This document shows, one piece after another, positions 1 through 6,194 of a stretch of DNA of 19,922 bases. The position numbers were made by a program, and so were the translations under genes. Below the pieces are notes generated by a model. The model saw only the letters and a list, made by a program, of their open reading frames with translations. It was not told the origin of the DNA and did no database searches. The stretch's first letter is position 1; each line of letters opens with the position of its first letter. The stretch is from JBQDBK01 sp052090825 (GTDB taxonomy: Bacteria > Bacillota > Clostridia > Tissierellales > Peptoniphilaceae): positions 1 through 19,922 of the forward strand of contig JBQDBK010000020.1 of NCBI GenBank assembly GCA_052090825.1, written 5' to 3'.

Positions 1-2
1 AA

Positions 3-77
3 AAATTTCAAGAGATTAATAGTGCTTATGAATTCTTAAATGATAATAATATACAAAGATATAAAAATATAAATTAA
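3..77 (+). CDS. C-terminal end of a probable J-domain (DnaJ-like) protein, cut by the window edge
   Basis: Only the last 24 codons are visible, reading in frame from base 3 to a TAA at 75-77. The visible peptide begins KFQEINSAYEFLND, which closely matches helix III and the start of helix IV of a J-domain (family pattern K-F-x-x-I-x-x-A-Y-x-x-L-x-D). The protein stops about ten residues later, so the J-domain would be the C-terminal domain, as in small or membrane-anchored DnaJ-like co-chaperones rather than canonical DnaJ. The HPD motif that stimulates Hsp70 lies outside the window and cannot be checked. The stop codon sits inside the terminator palindrome shared with the convergent MATE gene. 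The family call rests on one short motif. Confidence 0.6.
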   Translation, partial: KFQEINSAYEFLNDNNIQRYKNIN

Positions 78-107
78 CTCCTAGTAGCTACTAGGAGTTA
101 ATTTATA
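68..107. terminator. Perfect 40-base palindrome, bidirectional terminator between convergent genes
   Basis: Bases 68-87 are exactly complementary to 88-107, centred between 87 and 88. The core arm is CTCCTAGTAG, with A/T-rich flanks that supply a U-rich tail in either direction. It contains the stop codon of the upstream gene (75-77) and the stop codon of the minus-strand MATE gene (103-105), so one hairpin can end both convergent transcripts. Confidence 0.8.
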
Positions 108-1476
108 CTCTGGATAATTTCCATCTGCCTTTTTTATAAAAATGTAAAATCATGAAAAAATATATTAAATCTGATGGCATGTAAGTAAGCCATAAAAATT
201 GTGCTGGAAGCTTATATATATTTGCAATAATGTAAAGTAGAGGAACTTGTACGAGCCATTGAGCTACTATTGAAGAAAAGAATATAGGAGAGTTTAAACC
301 AGCCCCCGTAAAAGAAATACTTATACCCACAGCATATCCTAAAAAAACTAAGGATATAATAGACATAGGCAACATTAACTTTCCTAAATTGATAACGTTT
401 TGATCTTTTGTAAAGGCTCCTATTATTTCTTCTGAAAAGAAGAAACAAACAAGAGTGAAAATTAACATTATAAAGGCATTAATTTTTCCTGATAATTTAC
501 TAGTATATTCAGCATTTTTTACTTTTTCTTCACCTAAAAATTTACCTATAAGAACAGACCCTCCCATGGTAAAGCCATGCATAGGTAACATGGAAAGGGA
601 ATACACCTTAGAACCAATACCAGCAGCTGTAATGGCAACTACACCGTATTGAGAAACGAATTTTAGCAAAACGGCTTCAAATAAGAATTTAACTAAGGTT
701 TCCATAGCACCAGGAGTACCAATAATCAATAAGTTTTTATCTATTATAGGAATGAGTTTAAATAGATGAAAAAATCTTATTTTTATTTTTTTAGTGCCAT
801 GCAGAAGTATAGCAAAACCAATTAAAAAACTTATACTTGTAGAAATGGCTGTGGCAAATCCTGCGCCTAAAACTCCTAGACCCAGTCCCTTAATAGTAAT
901 TATTTGAGAATTAAAAACAGGGATGGTTAGTTCTTTAAACATAAAAACAGGATCTAAAACCATATTTATTAAAGCTGTTATAATCATTATATACATTGGA
1001 GTTTTAGAATCCTCAGTACATCTAAAAATTGTATTTACAGAAAAAGATGAAAAGAGAATAGGCAAAAATAATATTCTAACTTTCCCATATTCAAGAGCTA
1101 AATTAATTACTTCTTGATCATTAGTGTAAAATTGTAAGAGAGGTTTTAAAGAAATATATAAAAGTATAGAAGTCAGTACCCCCATAAGAAACTTAAAGCT
1201 TAAAGTTTGTTCACATATATCCTGAGTATTTTTATAGCTTTTCCTGCCCACACTTTGGGAAATCATAGATACAGAAGAAACTCCTATAACACTATTTAAA
1301 AAAGTGAAAATCCACATTATAGTAGTATAAAGGGTAACAGCAGATATAGCCTGCGAGGAGATTCTACCAACAAAAAACATATCTACAACATCATATATTG
1401 ATTGTAGAAACATTGCTATCATAGTTGGGATAGATTGATCTAATAAATTTTTAAAAATAGAATTTTGCTTGATCAT
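103..1476 (-). CDS. MATE-family multidrug/toxin exporter
   Basis: A 457-residue polytopic membrane protein, the usual length for MATE transporters with 12 membrane segments in two six-helix halves. Family marks include the N-terminal P-x-M-x-x-x-x-L-Q-S-x-Y-D-x-V-D-x-x-F-V-G stretch in helix 1, a mid-first-half FRCTEDSKTPM (the family's R-G-x-G-D-x-K-T-P-M region) and SFTGAGLNSP in the second half. These proteins exchange cationic drugs or metabolites for Na+ or H+; the substrate cannot be read from sequence. ATG at 1474-1476 is preceded by AAGGTGA at good spacing. It has its own promoter (1553-1581) with a palindrome just downstream of the start point, suggesting repressor control. It is divergent from queH and convergent with the J-domain gene. 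Confidence 0.92.
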   Translation of the reverse strand: MIKQNSIFKNLLDQSIPTMIAMFLQSIYDVVDMFFVGRISSQAISAVTLYTTIMWIFTFLNSVIGVSSVSMISQSVGRKSYKNTQDICEQTLSFKFLMGVLTSILLYISLKPLLQFYTNDQEVINLALEYGKVRILFLPILFSSFSVNTIFRCTEDSKTPMYIMIITALINMVLDPVFMFKELTIPVFNSQIITIKGLGLGVLGAGFATAISTSISFLIGFAILLHGTKKIKIRFFHLFKLIPIIDKNLLIIGTPGAMETLVKFLFEAVLLKFVSQYGVVAITAAGIGSKVYSLSMLPMHGFTMGGSVLIGKFLGEEKVKNAEYTSKLSGKINAFIMLIFTLVCFFFSEEIIGAFTKDQNVINLGKLMLPMSIISLVFLGYAVGISISFTGAGLNSPIFFSSIVAQWLVQVPLLYIIANIYKLPAQFLWLTYMPSDLIYFFMILHFYKKGRWKLSRV

Positions 1477-1520
1477 TAAATCACCTTAAATTTCTGAATA
1501 ACTACATGATATAATAAAGA

Positions 1521-1538
1521 CCATGGATATATCCATGG
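1521..1538. promoter_or_regulatory. 18-base perfect palindrome, candidate operator for the MATE gene
   Basis: CCATGGATATATCCATGG is an uninterrupted dyad. It starts 14 bases downstream of the MATE -10 box on the minus strand, so it lies within the first bases of the transcript, where a dimeric repressor would block initiation or early elongation. It also lies 5 bases from a TATAAT on the plus strand (1510-1515, no clear -35), so it could affect both directions. The regulator is not in this window. Confidence 0.5.
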
Positions 1539-1552
1539 GTAATATTTAAAAA

Positions 1553-1581
1553 ATTATAACATATAAAAATATATCTTACAA
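1553..1581 (-). promoter_or_regulatory. Sigma-A promoter of the MATE gene
   Basis: Read on the minus strand, TTGTAA (1576-1581) is followed after 17 bases by a perfect TATAAT (1553-1558). Transcription would start near 1546 and give a leader of about 70 bases that begins with the 1521-1538 palindrome. Confidence 0.7.
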
Positions 1582-1598
1582 TTGATTGGAGAATGAGC

Positions 1599-2207
1599 AT
1601 GAATAAAATAAATTATAATTTAAAGATGGAAAATATAATAAAAAATTTAGATAAAGATAAGGAGTATAAACTTTTACTACACTCTTGTTGTGCACCTTGT
1701 TCTAGCGTAGTCCTTGAGAGATTGAGTAAATATTTTAAAATAACTATACTTTATTATAATCCAAATATCGATACTAGTATAGAATTTGAAAGAAGAGTTA
1801 AAGAACAAGAATATTTAATAAAAAATATAGATTTAGAAGATAGAATAGAAATAATGGTTATAGGATATAATTCAAAAGAATACTACGATTTCATTGAAGG
1901 CCATGAAGATGAAGTAGAAGGGGGTAAAAGATGTGAGCTATGCTTTGAACTCAGATTAGAAAAGACAGCAGAGATTGCAAAAGAATTGGGCTTTGATTTT
2001 TTTACAACAACTTTATCTATTAGTCCTCATAAAAATTCTAAAATTCTAAATGAAGTTGGAGAAAAAGCGGCAAATAAGTATGAAATAGATTATTTATATT
2101 CAGATTTTAAGAAAAAAGAAGGATATAAAAGGTCTATTGAATTATCTGAAAAGTATGATTTATATAGGCAAGATTATTGTGGATGTGAATTTTCAAAAAA
2201 AAGATAA
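1599..2207 (+). CDS. queH: QueH, epoxyqueuosine reductase (DUF208 family)
   Basis: Catalyses the last step of queuosine synthesis, reducing epoxyqueuosine to queuosine in the wobble base of tRNAs for Asp, Asn, His and Tyr; it is the cobalamin-independent alternative to QueG. The 202-residue protein carries the expected cysteines: CCAPC at 30-34, RCELC at 111-115, and YCGC near the C-terminus (C194, C196). In the family these bind an iron-sulfur cluster and a second metal. Between them lie the conserved TTTLSISPHKNS and a Y-x-x-D-F-K-K-K-E-G-Y-K-R-S motif. I chose the ATG at 1599 because GGAG (1588-1591) is 7 bases upstream; an ATG at 1593 would be only one base from it. No other queuosine gene is nearby. 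It is divergent from the MATE gene. Confidence 0.92.
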   Translation: MNKINYNLKMENIIKNLDKDKEYKLLLHSCCAPCSSVVLERLSKYFKITILYYNPNIDTSIEFERRVKEQEYLIKNIDLEDRIEIMVIGYNSKEYYDFIEGHEDEVEGGKRCELCFELRLEKTAEIAKELGFDFFTTTLSISPHKNSKILNEVGEKAANKYEIDYLYSDFKKKEGYKRSIELSEKYDLYRQDYCGCEFSKKR

Positions 2208-2240
2208 ACTTAGTCTTAAACTTATTATAAGTTCTGATAA

Positions 2241-2269
2241 TTTAATATTAAGTCATAAAGTGATACAAT
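2241..2269 (+). promoter_or_regulatory. Probable extended -10 promoter for the 2302-4416 gene set
   Basis: TGATACAAT (2261-2269) is an extended -10 (TG-n-TACAAT) with a weak TTTAAT 17 bases upstream. It lies just ahead of the dehydrogenase gene. There is no convincing terminator between queH and this point. Confidence 0.5.
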
Positions 2270-2301
2270 GGATTAAATAAGAAATTTGAGGAGTGGTTAT
2301 T

Positions 2302-3252
2302 ATGAAAATATTTGTAACAAGCAAAGTGCCTGATAAGATATTAGATTTATTAAAGAAAGATTTTGAGTTAGATTACAATGATTCAGTAGTCCCCTTGACT
2401 AAAAAAGAAATAATTTCTAAGCTAAAGGATAGTCAAGCCTTAGTTTGTCCCCTATCTGATAAAATAGATAGAGAAATAATGGAGGCTGGGTCAAACCTTG
2501 AGTTAATCTGTAATTACGGTGCAGGCTTTGACAATATAGATATTAATGCTGCCAATGATTTAGGTATAATAGTAAGTAATGCACCAGCTCCATCTTCTGC
2601 AGTATCTACTGCTGAATTAACATTTGGACTTATTTTATCTATAGCTAGAAATTTAATTCAAGGAGAAAGAGATCTTAGAAAAGGAAATTTTTTAGGTTGG
2701 AGACCAACTTATTTTTTGGGAAGTCAACTTAAAGGTAAGACTCTTGGAATAATAGGTATGGGAAATATAGGGAAAAATTTGGCTAAAAGAGCTATGGCTT
2801 TTGAAATGAAGGTAATATATAATTCGAGAAATAGAAAAAATGATATAGAAGAAGCTGGAGCTAAATACATGTCAAAAGAAGATGTAATTAAGAATGCAGA
2901 TTTTTTATCTCTTCATACTGCTTTTGTTCCAGAATTAAAATACATGATATCTTATAAAGAATTTGAAAATATGAAAAATACCGCTTATATTATAAATGCT
3001 GCAAGAGGCCCATTAATAGAAGAAAAAGCTTTAATAAAAGCTTTAAAAGAAAAAGAAATAGCTGGGGCAGCTTTAGATGTTTATGAATTTGAACCTAAAA
3101 TTTCTGAAGAATTATTAAAAGTAGATAATATAGTTTTAGAGCCCCATTTAGGAAATGCTACTTTTGAAGCAAGAGAAGAAATGGGACTAGCTGTATACAA
3201 TAACTTGATGGATTATAAAGGGGAAAAATCTCCTAGAAATAAAATTAATTAA
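2302..3252 (+). CDS. D-isomer-specific 2-hydroxyacid dehydrogenase (glyoxylate/hydroxypyruvate reductase-like)
   Basis: A cytosolic NAD(P)-dependent enzyme that interconverts a 2-oxoacid and a D-2-hydroxyacid. The 316-residue chain has the split substrate-binding domain (about 1-100 and 285-316) around a Rossmann domain. Visible marks are the dinucleotide loop GMGNIG (152-157) and the catalytic set R235 (INAARGPLI), E264 (VYEFEP) and H282 (EPHLGNAT). The end of the second Rossmann strand reads YNSRNRK, with Arg rather than Asp, which is compatible with NADPH use; this is inference. The ATG at 2302 is preferred over an in-frame GTG at 2293 because GAGGAG (2288-2293) is 8 bases upstream and would overlap that GTG. 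The gene is followed after 31 bases by the mgtC-like gene. Exact substrate (glyoxylate, hydroxypyruvate or other) is not readable. Confidence 0.88.
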   Translation: MKIFVTSKVPDKILDLLKKDFELDYNDSVVPLTKKEIISKLKDSQALVCPLSDKIDREIMEAGSNLELICNYGAGFDNIDINAANDLGIIVSNAPAPSSAVSTAELTFGLILSIARNLIQGERDLRKGNFLGWRPTYFLGSQLKGKTLGIIGMGNIGKNLAKRAMAFEMKVIYNSRNRKNDIEEAGAKYMSKEDVIKNADFLSLHTAFVPELKYMISYKEFENMKNTAYIINAARGPLIEEKALIKALKEKEIAGAALDVYEFEPKISEELLKVDNIVLEPHLGNATFEAREEMGLAVYNNLMDYKGEKSPRNKIN

Positions 3253-3283
3253 TTCAGAAAGCAGGTATAGAGGAGAGTGTATA

Positions 3284-3955
3284 ATGCTAGATGAAAAAAT
3301 AATAATTTTTAGACTTTGTATATCTGCTTTATTAGGTGCTGTAATTGGCTTAGAAAGAGAGTTTAAAAAAAGACCAGCTGGTTTTAGGACCCATATTATT
3401 GTAAGTTTGGGATCTACTCTATTTATGCTAATTGCAATAGATGGTTTTAATAAATCAGGGATAAATAACTATGATAGTTCAAGAATAGCAGCTCAAATAG
3501 TAAGTGGTATAGGTTTTTTAGGTGCTGGAACTATCTTGCATAATAAAGATAAAGTTAATGGTTTAACTACTGCAGGAACTCTTTGGCTTAGTGCGGCAAT
3601 AGGAACGGCAGTAGGTATAGGTTATTACATTGCAGCAGTGTTTTCTGTAGGAATTGGAATTATTACACTTGTGGCTCTAAGGAAAGTTACTAATATTATT
3701 GAAGAGAAACAAGGAAGAAAATTGGAATTAATTTACAAGGACCATAAATGTAGTACGGAATATATAAGAACTATATTTAAAGAGCATGATATAAATATTT
3801 TACATTTGAAATCATATAAGAGTATAAAAGAAGAATATATAGAGAATAGATTAGTAATTTATGTTACTTTTAATGAAATGTCCGATTTAGAAGAATTATT
3901 TGTAAAATTAATAGATGATGATAAAATTGAAGAAGCTAAGTATATTTTTAAATAA
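3284..3955 (+). CDS. MgtC/SapB-family membrane protein
   Basis: A 223-residue inner-membrane protein. The N-terminal half (about 1-140) has the MgtC signature: GAVIGLEREFKKRPAGFRTH, then AAQIVSGIGFLGAGTI, then LTTAGTLWLSAAIG, spread over about five hydrophobic segments. The C-terminal part (about 145-223) is soluble and looks like the ACT-type domain found in many members. In Salmonella and Mycobacterium, MgtC helps growth at low Mg2+ and modulates F-type ATPase or phosphate handling; the role in commensal or environmental Firmicutes is unclear. ATG with AGGAGA 7 bases upstream. It sits between the dehydrogenase (31 bases) and rpiB (29 bases), likely one transcript. No Mg2+ sensor leader (M-box) fits in the short gap. 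Confidence 0.9.
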   Translation: MLDEKIIIFRLCISALLGAVIGLEREFKKRPAGFRTHIIVSLGSTLFMLIAIDGFNKSGINNYDSSRIAAQIVSGIGFLGAGTILHNKDKVNGLTTAGTLWLSAAIGTAVGIGYYIAAVFSVGIGIITLVALRKVTNIIEEKQGRKLELIYKDHKCSTEYIRTIFKEHDINILHLKSYKSIKEEYIENRLVIYVTFNEMSDLEELFVKLIDDDKIEEAKYIFK

Positions 3956-3984
3956 GAAATATAATTTATAAAAGTGGAGGATTT

Positions 3985-4416
3985 ATGAAAATAGGATTTG
4001 GATCAGACCATGCAGGTTTTGAATTAAAGGAAAAGCTAAAAAAACATCTTGAAGACAAAGGATATGAATGTATAGATTTTGGACCTTTCAATGATGACAG
4101 AGTAGACTACCCTGATTATGGGAGACTAGTAGGAGAAAAAATAATTGCTGGAGAAGTTGATAAGGGAGTCTTAGTTTGTGGAACTGGGATAGGTATTTCA
4201 ATAGCGGCAAATAAAGTTAAAGGAATTAGGGCCTGTGTTTGTTCAGAACCTTATTCAGCAATAATGAGTGTAAAACACAATAATGCTCAAATTATTTCAG
4301 TAGGAGCAAGAGTTGTTGGAGAAGATTTAGCAAAATTAATAGTAGATTCTTTTTTTGAAGCTGAATTTGAAGGTGGAAGGCACGCTAGAAGAGTAGATAA
4401 AATTGAAGCTCAATAA
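3985..4416 (+). CDS. rpiB: Ribose-5-phosphate isomerase B (RpiB/LacAB family)
   Basis: Interconverts ribose 5-phosphate and ribulose 5-phosphate in the non-oxidative pentose phosphate pathway. The 143-residue length is typical. Conserved features are GSDHAGFELK (D8, H9 region), DYPDYG, the catalytic-cysteine loop VLVCGTGIGISIAANK (C65), HNNAQIISVGARVVG and RHARRVDKI near the C-terminus. The C-terminal R-x-x-R-V-x-K-I favours RpiB over the galactose-6-phosphate isomerase subunits LacA and LacB. GGAGG precedes the ATG. It is the last gene of the probable dehydrogenase-mgtC-rpiB operon; its stop codon lies inside a palindrome (4410-4437). Confidence 0.93.
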   Translation: MKIGFGSDHAGFELKEKLKKHLEDKGYECIDFGPFNDDRVDYPDYGRLVGEKIIAGEVDKGVLVCGTGIGISIAANKVKGIRACVCSEPYSAIMSVKHNNAQIISVGARVVGEDLAKLIVDSFFEAEFEGGRHARRVDKIEAQ

Positions 4417-4437
4417 TACTTTATAAAGTATTATTGA
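4410..4437 (+). terminator. 28-base AT-rich perfect palindrome over the rpiB stop
   Basis: Bases 4410-4423 are complementary to 4424-4437 (arm TCAATAATACTTTA). It includes the TAA of rpiB and is followed by ATATTTT, a poor U tract. It may be a weak terminator or an mRNA 3' end stabiliser; the better terminator is at 4452-4485. Confidence 0.5.
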
Positions 4438-4462
4438 ATATTTTAAGAGATACCTCTATACT
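4434..4462 (+). promoter_or_regulatory. Sigma-A promoter of the GH26-like gene
   Basis: TTGAAT (4434-4439) and TATACT (4457-4462) are separated by exactly 17 bases. The predicted start near 4469 gives a leader of only about 17 bases that begins just before the GGAGG. The -10 box overlaps the left arm of the terminator hairpin (4452-4460), so transcripts from this promoter cannot form that hairpin. Confidence 0.6.
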
Positions 4463-4485
4463 AAAGATTATGGAGGTGTTTTTTT
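4452..4485 (+). terminator. Intrinsic terminator that contains the next gene's ribosome binding site
   Basis: Nine base pairs (4452-4460 with 4469-4477, one G-U) enclose an 8-base loop, followed by seven T residues (4479-4485). The right arm holds GGAGG (4472-4476), the ribosome binding site of the GTG-start gene at 4486. In read-through mRNA from rpiB the hairpin would both end transcription and hide the ribosome binding site. Confidence 0.75.
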
Positions 4486-6012
4486 GTGAAAAAATTTATT
4501 TTTTCCCTTATTATCCTTATAACTGTATTGGCAAGTAGCAAAATATATGCTATATCCGATTATGAATTAAAAGAAGTAGATAGTGGTATTAAAATAGAAA
4601 ATTATTTAGATGGATATTCTATAATTGTGCCTAAAGATTCAAAAGTTAAGTTTGATTCAAACTTTTATACTGCCATAGTAGATTATAAAAATACAAATTT
4701 AAAAATATTAATACAAGATTTAACAAAAGAAGTAAATTATCAAACCTATGTAGAATATTCTTTTAGAGGGGTAAGGAAATCAAAAGGAGATTTTAAAATT
4801 ACATATGATGGGATTATAAAATCTAAGAAAGGAAATGTTTCAGCTATAGAATATCATAGGAATAATTTAAGTCAGATTGAGAATGATAAAAATTACTATT
4901 TAACATTATACAAAAAAGTTTCAGAAAATAAAGCATTGACCATACTTTCTAAATCATCAAGTCCTATAAATAGAAAAGAAATAATAGATATTGCAGATTC
5001 TTTTACTAGTATGGATATAAGAGTAAAAAGAAAAATAAAAAAAGAGCCTATGGATCTTTCTTATGGCCAATCTGGAGAACTCTTACTTGGTAGGGATTGG
5101 GATGTAAAAACAGCAAATTTATATTATGAAGATTTCTTAAAAAAAGACCCTTTAAAGTGGGGAATATTTACTAATGTATTTTGGAATTCTAATGAGCTTA
5201 CTAATATTGAAAATAAAATAAACAAGCAGTTTAAGTATATGTTGATGTATCACACCTTTAATAATCCTAATGAAAATGTAAGGAAGGCTATAAAGTTTTG
5301 TAAAGATAGAGATAGGGTAGTAGAATTAACATTTCAAACAGAAATGAGTTCAGGTAAAAATCAGATTTTTGAAGTTCTTGATGGGAAAAGAGAAAATTAT
5401 TTTAGAGAAATGGCAAGAATAATTGCTGAAGAAAAACATCCTACATTATTTAGACTTGATAATGAAATGAATGGGGATTGGTGTAGTTACTCAGCTTGGA
5501 ATACAGGTCTTGATACAAGTATATATAAAGAATTTTATAACTATGTATATAGAATATTTGAAGAGGAAGGAGCAAATAAGTATTTAATATATGTCTTTAA
5601 TCCAAACGGAAGAAGTTTTCCGAATTTTAAGTTTAATGATGAATCTATGTATAGACCAGAAAGTGATAAGTATGATGTTATAGGATTAACTCTATATAAT
5701 ACTGGGAATTATTATCCTGGAGAATATTGGGAAAGTTTTGATGAGCTTTATTATGACTTATATAAAGATGTTGAAAGTAAGTATGATAAACCTATGATGA
5801 TTACAGAATTTTCCTCTAATGTAGTCGGGGGCAATAAGGTAGAGTGGGTTGAAGATATGTTTGAATCAATTAAAGACTATCCGAAAATAAAAGTTGCAGT
5901 GTGGTTTAATGGAATTGATTTAAATGCTGAAGGAAAACCAGCAAGAAATTACAAAATAGATGAACCTAAAGAGCTTTTAGATGTCTTTAAAAATAATATA
6001 AATAGCAAATGA
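4486..6012 (+). CDS. Secreted GH26-like glycoside hydrolase with an unassigned N-terminal domain
   Basis: A 508-residue exported protein. Residues 1-22 form a signal peptide (KK start, hydrophobic core, likely cut after IYA). Residues about 24-185 form a domain I do not recognise. Residues about 195-500 resemble a clan GH-A barrel of the GH26 (beta-mannanase) type: RLDNEMNGDW carries the probable acid/base E327, MMITEFSS carries the probable nucleophile E441, and VAVWFNGID follows. The 114-residue spacing of the two glutamates fits the family. Canonical GH26 enzymes have His before the acid/base Glu and an aromatic run after it; here Asn precedes it and CSYS follows the Trp, so specificity is probably altered and the substrate is unknown. 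Start is GTG at 4486, 9 bases after GGAGG, giving the proper signal peptide. No SLH or cell-wall anchor is visible. Confidence 0.72.
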   Translation: MKKFIFSLIILITVLASSKIYAISDYELKEVDSGIKIENYLDGYSIIVPKDSKVKFDSNFYTAIVDYKNTNLKILIQDLTKEVNYQTYVEYSFRGVRKSKGDFKITYDGIIKSKKGNVSAIEYHRNNLSQIENDKNYYLTLYKKVSENKALTILSKSSSPINRKEIIDIADSFTSMDIRVKRKIKKEPMDLSYGQSGELLLGRDWDVKTANLYYEDFLKKDPLKWGIFTNVFWNSNELTNIENKINKQFKYMLMYHTFNNPNENVRKAIKFCKDRDRVVELTFQTEMSSGKNQIFEVLDGKRENYFREMARIIAEEKHPTLFRLDNEMNGDWCSYSAWNTGLDTSIYKEFYNYVYRIFEEEGANKYLIYVFNPNGRSFPNFKFNDESMYRPESDKYDVIGLTLYNTGNYYPGEYWESFDELYYDLYKDVESKYDKPMMITEFSSNVVGGNKVEWVEDMFESIKDYPKIKVAVWFNGIDLNAEGKPARNYKIDEPKELLDVFKNNINSK

Positions 6013-6072
6013 GAAGAATTTTATATTCTAATTTAGTTTCTATATTTATCTTAAAATATAGTTTTCTAAATA

Positions 6073-6101
6073 TTGACAATAGTCAAAAATATATGTATCA
6101 T
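6073..6101 (+). promoter_or_regulatory. Strong sigma-A promoter of glnN-pyrG
   Basis: A perfect TTGACA (6073-6078), a 17-base spacer and TATCAT (6096-6101, one mismatch). Predicted start is near 6108, giving a leader of about 87 bases before the glnN ATG that holds two hairpins. Confidence 0.75.
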
Positions 6102-6112
6102 AAAAGAAAACA

Positions 6113-6152
6113 CCCCATATGTATACTTGCATTATGGGGCTATAGTTTTTTT
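6113..6152 (+). promoter_or_regulatory. First terminator-like hairpin of the glnN leader
   Basis: CCCCATA (6113-6119) pairs with TATGGGG (6133-6139) over a 13-base loop; a run of seven T residues follows at 6146-6152 after a 6-base gap. The gap makes it a weaker terminator than the next hairpin. CCCCA (6113-6117) could pair instead with the TGGGG of the glnN ribosome binding site (6185-6189). Confidence 0.5.
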
Positions 6153-6155
6153 CAT

Positions 6156-6181
6156 ATTGGCAAAGTATGCCAATTTTTTTT
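6156..6181 (+). terminator. Intrinsic terminator inside the glnN leader
   Basis: ATTGGCA (6156-6162) pairs with TGCCAAT (6168-6174) over a 5-base loop and runs directly into eight T residues (6174-6181). It ends only 4 bases before the glnN ribosome binding site. It would stop read-through from the glycosidase gene, and also transcripts from the 6073 promoter, so it may act as an attenuator. Confidence 0.75.
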
Positions 6182-6194
6182 ATTTGGGGGTAAA

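Noticed and set aside
107..117. Copy of the ACTCTGGATA string shared with the two later terminators
   Set aside because: Here it is the C-terminal coding end of the MATE gene, with no matching second arm, so the match is likely chance.
212..1117. Short open frames opposite or within the MATE gene
   Set aside because: They are shadows of the MATE reading frame, with no ribosome sites or recognisable protein features; similar shadows in glnN, pyrG, the dipeptidase and ytxH were dropped for the same reason.
2212..2240. Terminator after queH
   Set aside because: AACTTA/TAAGTT can pair, but the stem is short and AT-rich and no T run follows.
6119..6145. Eight-codon leader peptide in the glnN leader
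   Set aside because: It has no ribosome binding site, its start lies inside the hairpin stem, and it contains no run of informative codons.
6009..6194. Upstream in-frame extension of glnN
   Set aside because: The stretch carries the promoter and two terminator hairpins, matches no GSIII sequence, and the ATG at 6195 has a ribosome site and gives the normal family length.
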